From contig CAOKLQ010000007.1 in the NCBI GenBank assembly GCA_948469315.1, forward strand, positions 1 to 64,000: a stretch of 64,000 nt of DNA, written 5' to 3'. Origin of the DNA: an uncultured Clostridium sp. (GTDB lineage Bacteria; Bacillota; Clostridia; TANB77; CAG-508). The position numbers were made by a program, and so were the translations under genes. A model generated the notes under the pieces. That model saw only the letters and a list, made by a program, of their open reading frames with translations, made no database searches and was not told the origin of the DNA. How positions within the stretch are numbered: the first letter of the stretch is position 1; every line of letters starts with the position of its first letter. Shown one piece after another: positions 7,837-15,506 of this stretch.

Positions 7837-7865
7837 TTGACAACAATAGAAAAATGTTATATAAT
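7837..7865 (+). promoter_or_regulatory. Consensus sigma-A promoter
   Basis: TTGACA at 7837-7842 and TATAAT at 7860-7865 with a 17-base spacer: a perfect promoter, still standing in front of what is now a broken gene. Confidence 0.8.
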
Positions 7866-7893
7866 AGCAAAAAATAAATAAGGAAGTGGTATT

Positions 7894-8100
7894 ATGCAAG
7901 AAAACAAATTAGCAATATTCGAAGAAAAAGAAATAAGAAGAGAATGGTACAAAGAGGATTGGTATTTTTCAGTCATAGATGTTGTAGAAGTTTTAGTTGA
8001 GAATAATAAAAGACCAAGAAAATATTGAAGTGTCCGAAAAAATCGGACAGTTGAAAATGTTAGCAAAAGATGGGAATACATCATTCAGTATATTACTATC
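7894..8100 (+). pseudogene. Fragment of BRO/antirepressor-like phage protein
   Basis: The first 44 codons (AIFEEKEIRREWY, WYFSVIDVVEVL, KRPRKY) are the N-terminus of a BRO-type phage antirepressor-like protein and stop at 8028. In the next frame the protein resumes at once as EVSEKIGQLKMLAKDGN, which normally follows after about 15 further residues. So the gene has lost a short internal segment and its frame. It then runs into transposase sequence. Promoter and ribosome site (AAGGAAGTGG) are intact. Confidence 0.7.
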
Positions 8101-8663
8101 ACAAAAATAACAAAACAAACAGATATAAGGAAAATAATAAAGAATTAGACAAAAAAATACTGGAAATATATACTGAATCAAAAAGAAGATATGGATCACC
8201 CAAAATACAGAAGGTACTAGCAAGTAAAGGAACAAAAACAAGTCAAAAGCGAGTAGCAAGAAGGATGAGAAAACTAGGAATACGAAGTATAGTAGTGAAA
8301 AAATATAATTATGTAAGAAATAAAAGAGTAGATGATACAAATAAACCAAACTTATTAGAACAAGATTTCAAAGCAACAAAACCAAAAGAAAAATGGGTTG
8401 GAGATATAACATATATTTATACAAAGGATAATAATATTAATCAAAAATGGAAAAATCTAAATATAATAAAACAAAAAACGATTCAATTTATATTTGATAA
8501 AGGTGATGTTATGACACAACAAATTGCAGAATATATTGAAAGGGATAGAAAAACAGCTCAAAGAATATTGAAAAAACTTGAGAACGAAGGATTAATCGAA
8601 TGGGTAGGAACATCAAATAAAGATCCTAAAAAATATATAGAATTAAATAAAGTGTCGCAGTAA
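8070..8663 (+). pseudogene. Chimeric ORF: IS3-type transposase fragment joined to wHTH fragment
   Basis: An open frame of 197 codons made of unrelated pieces. Residues 1-119 are an internal part of an IS3-family OrfB transposase (KILEIYTESKRRYGSPKI, RVARRMRKLGIR, KWVGDITYI with the first DDE aspartate), cut off before the other two catalytic residues. From about residue 125 the protein changes to a winged-helix tail (MTQQIAEYIERDRKTAQRILKKLENEGLIEW) like those ending AlbA_2/AAA_4 putative regulators. It cannot be a working transposase. It has no ribosome site of its own. Confidence 0.7.
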
Positions 8664-8776
8664 TATCGCATTATGAATGTTTGAAAAATATAAAATTTTA
8701 AATTAGTACACAGTTTTTGAGAGTGAGGAGATTTTTATAATCCTACCAATAATGTAATATAATAAGAAATAAACAA

Positions 8777-8800
8777 GGCAGGAAATCAAATCCTGCCTTT
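8777..8800. terminator. Intrinsic terminator
   Basis: GGCAGGA/TCCTGCC stem with a seven-base loop and TTT after it, preceded on the other side by several A. It separates the plus-strand debris from the convergent SASP gene. Confidence 0.75.
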
Positions 8801-8908
8801 ATGTATCTTATAAATAAAATATATAAAAACAAAATTTAATTTTCTGCCTAAATAAGTTTAGATTAAAATGCTTTAATAGAAAAATGCTATTGTTTAATAA
8901 ATGCTAAT

Positions 8909-9100
8909 TTATTTCATGTTTCTTTCAGCTTGTTCTATTAATTTTTTAACCATTTGTCCACCTATTTTACCAGCATCTTTAGAAGTTAAATCACCGTTGT
9001 ATCCATCTTTTAAGTTAACACCAACTTCGCTAGCTACTTCATATTTGAATTTATCTAAAGCTGTCATAGCTTCTGGAACTACTTTCTTTGAGTTTGCCAT
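8909..9100 (-). CDS. Small acid-soluble spore protein, alpha/beta type
   Basis: A 63-residue SASP that coats and protects spore DNA. Conserved features are present: the germination protease (GPR) site in KYEVASEVGV, the central NGDLTSKDAGKIGGQMVKKLI block and Gly/Lys-rich DNA-binding helices. The start follows CTAGGAGGTG at a good distance. Single gene with its own terminator at 8777-8800. Its presence shows that the organism makes endospores. A sigma-G type promoter is expected, but I cannot point to a clear match in the 418-base gap upstream (9101-9518). Confidence 0.95.
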   Translation of the reverse strand: MANSKKVVPEAMTALDKFKYEVASEVGVNLKDGYNGDLTSKDAGKIGGQMVKKLIEQAERNMK

Positions 9101-9292
9101 TGTTTTTCACCTCCTAGGAATGATAATTTAGTGTATAAACAAATCTATAAAAGTATAAGTATAATGAATTGATTTGTTACTTTAGAAAATAAAAATTTTC
9201 TAATATAATCGAAAAAACTTAAATTTGCTTTTTCAATATTTAGAATGCGTAATTTTATTTTTTATATTCTGGTAATTTTTGTAAAATGAAAA

Positions 9293-9320
9293 TTGACAAA
9301 AATATATAAATGTATATAAT
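9293..9320 (+). promoter_or_regulatory. Sigma-A promoter upstream of HAD gene
   Basis: TTGACA (9293-9298) and TATAAT (9315-9320) with a 16-base spacer. The transcript would carry the GC-rich palindrome at 9362-9381 in a leader of about 190 bases before the HAD phosphatase. Confidence 0.7.
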
Positions 9321-9361
9321 AATTAAAAAGTAAAATAAATAGATGACAGATTATTTATAGA

Positions 9362-9381
9362 GGGCGATGTCGTCATCGCCC
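9362..9381. repeat. GC-rich palindrome, possible diverged dispersed repeat
   Basis: GGGCGATG-TCGT-CATCGCCC is a perfect 8-bp stem and very GC-rich compared with the surrounding sequence. It shares the GGGCGA/TCGCCC core with the dispersed GC-rich repeats found elsewhere in the window. It may form a hairpin in the leader of the HAD gene. Confidence 0.45.
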
Positions 9382-9518
9382 GTTCTTCAAAGGTATAGCT
9401 GAAATTCATATAAATAAAAACAAATTAAAAAAATAATGTTTTAAGGAAAATCGTTAAAGCATAGGCAATTAATAAAATCAATTCTAGAATAAATTAAAAT
9501 ATTAATATGGAGGATATT

Positions 9519-10388
9519 ATGTATAAATTAATAGCAATAGATTTAGATGGAACTTTGCTAAATTCATATGGAGAAGTAAGCAAAAAAAACAATGAAGCTA
9601 TAAATCAAGCTATAAGTAAAGGAATAGAAGTGGTTCTAGCATCAGGAAGAATTGGAACATCAGTTGAAACAATTGCAAAACAAATAGGTGCAGATAATTA
9701 TTATATTTCTGGAAATGGATCAATGTTATTTAACATTAAAAATCAAAAAATAGAATATGAGAATTTTATAGAAAAAGACAAAATATTAGAATTAATAAAA
9801 ATATGTGAAGAAAATAGTATTTATTATAATATATATACGCAAACAATGGTTATAGCAAATTCACTTAAATACAATGTAGCCTTTTATAATTACGAAAATA
9901 GTAAAAAAAGTACAGAAAAAAGAACAAACATAAATATAGTACAAAATGTATATAATTATGTAAAAGAATTAGAAAATACAAAATTTTTAAAAATGACAAT
10001 ATGTGATGAAAGCAAAATAATATTTTCAAGTATAATAAGAAAAATAAAAAGTATAAAAGGAATAGATGTATTAGATGTATCACATATGTGTAAAAAAGTA
10101 ATAAAAGAAGGAACAAAGAAAAATGATATAGAATATTTTTATACAGAAGTTACAAAAGAAGATGTAGATAAATGGACAACTATTCTACAATTATTAAAAT
10201 TAATAGATATAAAATCAGAAGAAGTAATAGCAATAGGAGACAATATAAATGATGAGAAAATGATAAAAAATGCAGGACTAGGAGTAGCAATGGGACAATC
10301 AAATCCAAGAATAAAACAAATAGCAGATATTGTAACGCAAGATAATAACAGCGATGGTGTTGCAGAAATTATAAATAAATTAATATAA
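9519..10388 (+). CDS. Cof-type HAD-IIB phosphatase
   Basis: A 289-residue haloacid dehalogenase-superfamily phosphatase. Motif I is AIDLDGTLLNS at the N-terminus (nucleophile Asp and DxD), motif II the ASGR segment, motif III Lys in the IIB cap/core junction, and motif IV VIAIGDNINDEKMI near residue 240. The family removes phosphate from sugar phosphates or flavin precursors; the substrate is unknown. I start at 9519 because GGAGG at 9509-9513 is five bases upstream. An ATG at 9507 is too close to that site. Confidence 0.9.
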   Translation: MYKLIAIDLDGTLLNSYGEVSKKNNEAINQAISKGIEVVLASGRIGTSVETIAKQIGADNYYISGNGSMLFNIKNQKIEYENFIEKDKILELIKICEENSIYYNIYTQTMVIANSLKYNVAFYNYENSKKSTEKRTNINIVQNVYNYVKELENTKFLKMTICDESKIIFSSIIRKIKSIKGIDVLDVSHMCKKVIKEGTKKNDIEYFYTEVTKEDVDKWTTILQLLKLIDIKSEEVIAIGDNINDEKMIKNAGLGVAMGQSNPRIKQIADIVTQDNNSDGVAEIINKLI

Positions 10389-10395
10389 TTTATTT

Positions 10396-10545
10396 ACAAA
10401 GTTATTATATTTTTTACGTAGTAACAATTCGCGGGGACCGACAAGTTACAAGATATAAAGATTAATAAATTCATACCTTAATTTATTAATCTTTTATAGA
10501 TTGTTCGCAGTTGGGAGTTACAAGTAAAACATATAATAACTTTGT
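10396..10545 (+). ncRNA. Structured intergenic element, copy 1
   Basis: A perfect 15-bp outer stem (10396-10410 with 10531-10545) and a perfect 15-bp inner stem (10457-10471 with 10480-10494) enclose two conserved single-strand-like blocks: GTAACAATTCGCGGGGACCG and, on the 3' side, GCAGTTGGGAGTTACAAG. The same blocks recur at 43961-44118, where both stems have different sequences but still pair perfectly. This is the covariation expected of a conserved RNA structure rather than of a terminal inverted repeat. Family not recognised. Confidence 0.7.
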
Positions 10546-10604
10546 AATATATATTTTTTATAAATATTACAACAATATTACAACAATATTATATTTTAAT
10601 AACA

Positions 10605-10635
10605 AACGACTAAATTTATTGAATTTAGTCGTTTT
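10605..10635 (+). terminator. Intrinsic terminator
   Basis: AACGACTAAATT/AATTTAGTCGTT, a perfect 12-bp stem with a five-base loop, ending in TTTT. It separates the structured element from the pilus/secretion locus. Confidence 0.75.
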
Positions 10636-10687
10636 GTGGTGTAAAATAAACTTTAGATGATAAAAGTAAAAAAGGGAGGAAAAATAA

Positions 10688-11758
10688 ATGTCAAGTAATC
10701 CAATGCAAAGACAAAAGAGAATATCTTTTTGGATGGGAGTATTAGTAACAATATTAATTTGTGGAATAGTTATATGTGGACTAGGCTATATGTTATATAC
10801 AAAAATAATGGAAGAAAGAAAATTACAAGAAAGTATGGTACAAGTATATACTTTAAATGTAGATGTTCTATCTGGACAAGTAGTAACAAGCAATATGCTT
10901 GACTTGCAAACTGTTAGCAAAGATACAGTGCCATCAAATGCTGTAAGTGATTCAAGTACATTTTCATCATATTTATTACAAGATAACAAAGGAAATGAAA
11001 TATTTACAGATTCAAATGGAATGTATATACAAGAAGGAAATTCAAAAATAAGATTAAGTCAAGATGACAAAGGAAATTATACAAAAAGAGTTAACAATCA
11101 AACACAAGAGGTAGAATTAAAAGAAGTTCCACTAATAGCAAAAGTAAATATGAAAGCAAATACAGTGCTAACAAGAGAACTTGTGGCACAAAGTGATGAA
11201 GTAAACACAGACGATGTAAGAAATCAAGAATTTAATATGATTACATTACCAACAACATTAGAGTCAGGAGATTTTGTAGATATACGTATGCGTATGCCAA
11301 ATGGAGTAGACTATATAGTAGTATCAAAAAAAGAAGTAACAATTCCGGATGTTGCAGGAATTCCATCATCAGATACAATAAATATAAAAATGTCAGAAGA
11401 TGAAATTTTAACAATGAGTAATGCGATTGTTGAAGCATATATAATGACAGGAGCAGAACTTTATGCAAGTAGATATACAGATCCAGGAAATCAGCAAAAG
11501 GCTACACCAACATATCCAATTAGCAGAGAAACTATGGAGTTAATAAATACAAACCCAAATGTTGTTAATGAAGCAAAAAATGCACTATGGGCAAGATACA
11601 ATGCAGACCAAAGAAATGGAAATGTAAATAATCAATTAAATAATTATTCTGCAGAAAGTTCAGATAATGTTGAAACTGGAATTCAAGAACAAATACAAAA
11701 ACAAAAACAATTAAGACAAGAGTATTTAGAAGCTTTAAATGGAGCTACATCTAATTAG
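10688..11758 (+). CDS. CpaB-like SAF-domain protein of Tad-type locus
   Basis: A 356-residue membrane-anchored protein: a basic N-terminus, one transmembrane helix (about residues 14-37) and an outer SAF-like region (VDVLSGQVVTSNMLDLQTVSKDTVPSNA, then VPLIAKVNMKANTVLTRELVA). SAF domains are found in CpaB/RcpC, which help assemble Flp pili through the wall. The C-terminal third is Gln/Asn-rich with a coiled coil (QEQIQKQKQLRQEYLEAL). AAGGGAGG gives the ribosome site. First gene of a locus whose next five genes are close together. Confidence 0.75.
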   Translation: MSSNPMQRQKRISFWMGVLVTILICGIVICGLGYMLYTKIMEERKLQESMVQVYTLNVDVLSGQVVTSNMLDLQTVSKDTVPSNAVSDSSTFSSYLLQDNKGNEIFTDSNGMYIQEGNSKIRLSQDDKGNYTKRVNNQTQEVELKEVPLIAKVNMKANTVLTRELVAQSDEVNTDDVRNQEFNMITLPTTLESGDFVDIRMRMPNGVDYIVVSKKEVTIPDVAGIPSSDTINIKMSEDEILTMSNAIVEAYIMTGAELYASRYTDPGNQQKATPTYPISRETMELINTNPNVVNEAKNALWARYNADQRNGNVNNQLNNYSAESSDNVETGIQEQIQKQKQLRQEYLEALNGATSN

Positions 11759-11767
11759 GAGGAAAGT

Positions 11768-12457
11768 ATGAAAATAGTAGGATTTTTAGGTGCTTATGAT
11801 AAAACAGATTTAATTATATATGTGGCTAAAATGTTGTCAATAACAAATAAAAAAGTTTTAGTGATAGATAGTACAGTAGAAGGAAAATCAAGATATATCG
11901 TACCAACTATAAACCCTACTATTTCATATGTTACGAATTTTTATGAAATAGATATAGCAATAGGTTTTGATAATTATACAAATATAGCACAGTATTTAGG
12001 CAAAAAACAACTAGATTATGATTTTATATTAATAGATGTAGATAATTATGAATCTTTTGAGAATTTTAAAATAAAACAAGCATATAAAAATTATTTTGTA
12101 ACATCGTTTTCTTTATATTCAATAAAAAAAGGATTAAGTATATTAGAACAGCTTAAGGAACCAATTAAACTAAGTAAAGTGATATTTTCAAAAGATGTTT
12201 CAAATGAAGAAAACGAATACTTAAATTATTTATCTTTAGGTTATAAAGTCCAATGGGACGAATATAGAATATATTTCCCACTGGAAGCAGGTGACCAAAC
12301 TGCAATAATAGATAATGAGAAATTATCAAGAATTAGATTTAAAAATTTAAGTGCTCAATATAGAGAAAGCTTGCAATATATAGCAGAAGAACTATTAGGT
12401 GAAGAAGAGATAAATAATTTTATGAAAGCTTTAAGAAACTTTGATAAAAGAGATTAA
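11768..12457 (+). CDS. Degenerate ParA/TadZ-like protein
   Basis: A 229-residue protein with the fold pattern of a MinD/ParA ATPase: an N-terminal strand (MKIVGFLGAYDKTDLIIYVAKML), then VLVIDST and DFILIDVDNYE at the positions of the switch and Walker B strands. The Walker A glycines and lysine are missing (GAYDKTD in place of GKGGxGKT), so ATP binding is doubtful. CpaE/TadZ proteins place Tad pili in the cell and often have such atypical loops. It starts nine bases after the CpaB-like gene. Confidence 0.6.
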   Translation: MKIVGFLGAYDKTDLIIYVAKMLSITNKKVLVIDSTVEGKSRYIVPTINPTISYVTNFYEIDIAIGFDNYTNIAQYLGKKQLDYDFILIDVDNYESFENFKIKQAYKNYFVTSFSLYSIKKGLSILEQLKEPIKLSKVIFSKDVSNEENEYLNYLSLGYKVQWDEYRIYFPLEAGDQTAIIDNEKLSRIRFKNLSAQYRESLQYIAEELLGEEEINNFMKALRNFDKRD

Positions 12458-12513
12458 ATAGAAGTTTACAATTAAATTCTGGTAGATACTTTTAAGAAAG
12501 GGATGATATTAAA

Positions 12514-13350
12514 ATGGCTATAGTAACATTTTGGAGTCAGTGTAAAAAAGAAGTTGGACAAACATCTGCAGCAATAGCAGTTGCAACACAAATGGCTATG
12601 GAACATAACTATAAAATATTATTAATATCCACATATAATAACAGTGAATTAAAAGAAGCATTTTGGCAAGAACAAAAACAAAGAAAAGGTCTAGCAGGAT
12701 TATTTGATGCAAACAAAAAAGTAAATGTAGACTCTGGAATACAAGGATTAGCAAAAGCAGTAAACAGTAATAAAATAACACCTCAAATAATTACAAATTA
12801 TACAAGAATAGTTTTTAAAAATAGATTAGAAATATTAGATGGATATGATAGTAAAGAAATGGAATATGAAGATATTTATAAAGTATATCCAACTATTATA
12901 CTAAATGCATCGATGTACTATGATATGGTAATAGTAGACTTAAATAGAAGTATAGATAATGAAATTAACAATAAAATTTTAGAAATATCAAATGTAATAA
13001 TGTATGGAATTACTCAAAAAAATAGTAGTTTAAACAATTATATAGAATCAAAAACAGATGGATTTTTAAAAGATAAGAAAAATGTATTAACATACTTAGG
13101 AAGATACGATAGATTTTCAAAATATAATACAAAAAATATTTCAAGATATTTAAAATCAAGAAAAGATATAGATTATATGTCATATAACACATTATTTAAT
13201 GAAGCATGCGACGAAGGAACAGTTGCAGACTTATTTTTAAAACTTAAACCAATCAAGACAGAAGATAAAAATGTGGACTTTTTAAATGAAGTAAGAAAAC
13301 TCTCAGAAAGTATAATATACAAAATTCAAGAACTAAAACTTAAAATATAG
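12514..13350 (+). CDS. ParA/TadZ-like ATPase, atypical P-loop
   Basis: A 278-residue MinD/ParA-like protein. The loop WSQCKKEVGQTSAAIAVATQ sits where the deviant Walker A (KGGxGKT) belongs, with Gln for the invariant second Lys. MVIVDLNRSI is the Walker B strand. With the preceding gene it forms a pair of TadZ-like proteins, probably acting as localisation partners of the TadA ATPase encoded next. AAAGGGATGATATT provides the ribosome site. Confidence 0.65.
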   Translation: MAIVTFWSQCKKEVGQTSAAIAVATQMAMEHNYKILLISTYNNSELKEAFWQEQKQRKGLAGLFDANKKVNVDSGIQGLAKAVNSNKITPQIITNYTRIVFKNRLEILDGYDSKEMEYEDIYKVYPTIILNASMYYDMVIVDLNRSIDNEINNKILEISNVIMYGITQKNSSLNNYIESKTDGFLKDKKNVLTYLGRYDRFSKYNTKNISRYLKSRKDIDYMSYNTLFNEACDEGTVADLFLKLKPIKTEDKNVDFLNEVRKLSESIIYKIQELKLKI

Positions 13351-13381
13351 AAGTTGAATTTTTAGGGGAAGGAGAACAAAT

Positions 13382-15370
13382 ATGATTATTAACATAATAT
13401 TAATAATTGCAATAATTGGAATTACAATTGCTGTAATTTGTAACAATATAAAAAAGAAACAAAATGAAACACCAGAACAGCAAATTGAAGTTGATGATAA
13501 AACATATACAATAGTAAAAATGACTGCATATGTAAAAAAGAGATTAGATGAAATTACAAAAATCAACTTATACGATATAGGCCTTTCAGAAGAAGAGTTA
13601 AAAAGAAGAAAAAACAAAAAGTACGAATTAAAAAAGGCCCTAAAAGGTTGTACATATGGTGATGTTAATGATAAAAAATATGTAAAAGAATTAATATATG
13701 ATATTTTATCAAAAGAATATGGTGTTGATGAAACAAACATTTCAAGAGCAATTGCATTTGATACTCCTTCATTACTAACAGCCCAAGATAAATTTGATAT
13801 ATTAATTTATGTATATAAAGAGCAGTTTGCATATGAAGCTTTAACAGAGCTTATAAAAAAATATAATTTGGCATCTTTAAAATATATAGCAGGAGAGACA
13901 AAACCATCATATGTAATAACAGCAGATGAAATAAATGACATATTTGAAAAAGAGCAAATAGTATTATCATTTTCAGATAAATTAAATGTAGTAGTGCAAA
14001 GAATATATCAAAAATACAAAGGATACTCAAGTATAGATGAAATAAGAGATATGAATATAGACGGTGTATCTGGTGGTGTATCAGGACTTCCAGAAAGTTT
14101 TTTAAGTCAAGTTGCACAAACAGATGGAGATTACTTAGTGCAAGTTGCAGAACACAAAGTGCCACGTGCGTGTGATAGTATATGGATTTTCTTCCAAGGT
14201 AAATCAATACGTTTAGCATTTCTAAGTTTTGGAACAGAATCAGAATTAAAAAGAGTATGTCAAAACATATATAAATACAATAACCCAGGACAATTATCAG
14301 ATACAAATGGATATAAAATAAATGAAATGAAAGATGGTTCTCGTATAGTAGTTGTAAGACCAAGCTTCTCAGAAACATGGGCATTTTTCGTAAGAAAATT
14401 TGACGTAAAACGTTCAACATTGGAGCAATGGTTTAAAGGAGAGCAAGGAAGCACTGAATCAATAGAATTATTAAAATACCTAGTAAAAGGAGCAAGAATT
14501 TTATCAATTACAGGAGAGCAAGGTTGTGGTAAAACAACAATGCTAATGGGAATGATAGAAAATATATATGAAACAATGAACCTAAGAGTTCAGGAAACAG
14601 CATTCGAGTTACACTTAAGAAAAATATACCCAACAAGAAATATACTAACATTTAGAGAAACAGATACAATATCAGGACAAGAGGGACTAGATGTACAAAA
14701 GAAAACAGATGGATCTGTTAACATTATTGGTGAGGTTGCAACAGACCCAGTTGCATCATGGATGATACAAGCAGCACAAGTTGCATCTAAATTCACATTA
14801 TTTACACACCACGCAAAAACATTTCCAAATTTAGTAACAGCACTAAGAAACTCAATGTTAAGAGCAGGAGTATTCAAAAATGAAAGAACAGCAGAAGAAC
14901 AAGTAGTGCAAGTATTAAATTTTGATATACATTTAGTAAAAGACTTTAGAGGAAAAAGATATGTAGAAAGAATAACAGAATGTATACCAATAGAAGCTAA
15001 AAATGAATATACATTTGATTATAGACAAGAAAAAACATTAGAAGCAAAGTTTAATAAATTCTTTGATAATGCAACAAACTATTTTACAAAAATAACAAAC
15101 AATGAACTATATACATATAGAAATATATTAGAATATATAGATGGAAAATACATATTAACAAACCCAATAACAGAAGAAAATATATCTCAAATGAGATTAA
15201 ATATGTCAGAAGAAGATGTAGAAGAATTTGATGAATTTCTAAAAAGAAATTGGGGAATAAAGTCACAAAAATTAGAATTCAAGCAACAAAACGACAATAT
15301 CTTAGTACAAGACAACAAATCACAACCAAAAAAACGTGGCAGAAAACCAAAACAACAACCAGAATTATAA
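13382..15370 (+). CDS. TadA/CpaF-type secretion ATPase
   Basis: A 662-residue hexameric ATPase that drives pilus assembly or type II-like secretion from the inner face of the membrane. Residues 1-25 form a membrane helix, unusual for CpaF, which is normally soluble. The ATPase core has Walker A GEQGCGKTT (near residue 378), the Asp box (NIIGEVATDPVA) and the His box (FTLFTHHAKTFPNLV). The C-terminus is low-complexity and ends PKKRGRKPKQQPEL, which resembles an AT-hook DNA-binding motif and may simply be a basic tail. Confidence 0.85.
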   Translation: MIINIILIIAIIGITIAVICNNIKKKQNETPEQQIEVDDKTYTIVKMTAYVKKRLDEITKINLYDIGLSEEELKRRKNKKYELKKALKGCTYGDVNDKKYVKELIYDILSKEYGVDETNISRAIAFDTPSLLTAQDKFDILIYVYKEQFAYEALTELIKKYNLASLKYIAGETKPSYVITADEINDIFEKEQIVLSFSDKLNVVVQRIYQKYKGYSSIDEIRDMNIDGVSGGVSGLPESFLSQVAQTDGDYLVQVAEHKVPRACDSIWIFFQGKSIRLAFLSFGTESELKRVCQNIYKYNNPGQLSDTNGYKINEMKDGSRIVVVRPSFSETWAFFVRKFDVKRSTLEQWFKGEQGSTESIELLKYLVKGARILSITGEQGCGKTTMLMGMIENIYETMNLRVQETAFELHLRKIYPTRNILTFRETDTISGQEGLDVQKKTDGSVNIIGEVATDPVASWMIQAAQVASKFTLFTHHAKTFPNLVTALRNSMLRAGVFKNERTAEEQVVQVLNFDIHLVKDFRGKRYVERITECIPIEAKNEYTFDYRQEKTLEAKFNKFFDNATNYFTKITNNELYTYRNILEYIDGKYILTNPITEENISQMRLNMSEEDVEEFDEFLKRNWGIKSQKLEFKQQNDNILVQDNKSQPKKRGRKPKQQPEL

Positions 15371-15403
15371 TAAACAATGTAATAAAAATATATGAATGAA
15401 TGA

Positions 15404-15483
15404 CATCAATAGAACATAAGGGGAGGGGACATACCTTATACAAATAAAAATAGCCCTTTATAAAAGGTGTGTCCCTTGTCTAC
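15404..15483 (+). repeat. Leader repeat with GGGACATACCTT hairpin, copy 1
   Basis: Begins TGACATCAATA.AACATA, then GGGGACATACCTT and, about 25 bases later, the pairing AAAGGTGTGTCCC followed by TTGTC. The same block occurs at 20948-21036. Both lie directly before the ribosome site of a secretion-locus gene, so they may be regulatory leaders or a mobile repeat. It fills the 136-base gap between tadA and tadBC. Confidence 0.6.
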
Positions 15484-15506
15484 TAAAAAGAAGGAGGAGC
15501 AAAAAA

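Noticed and set aside
10396-10545. MITE with terminal inverted repeats
   Set aside because: The outer repeats of the two best copies have different sequences and only the pairing is kept; a transposable element would keep its ends.
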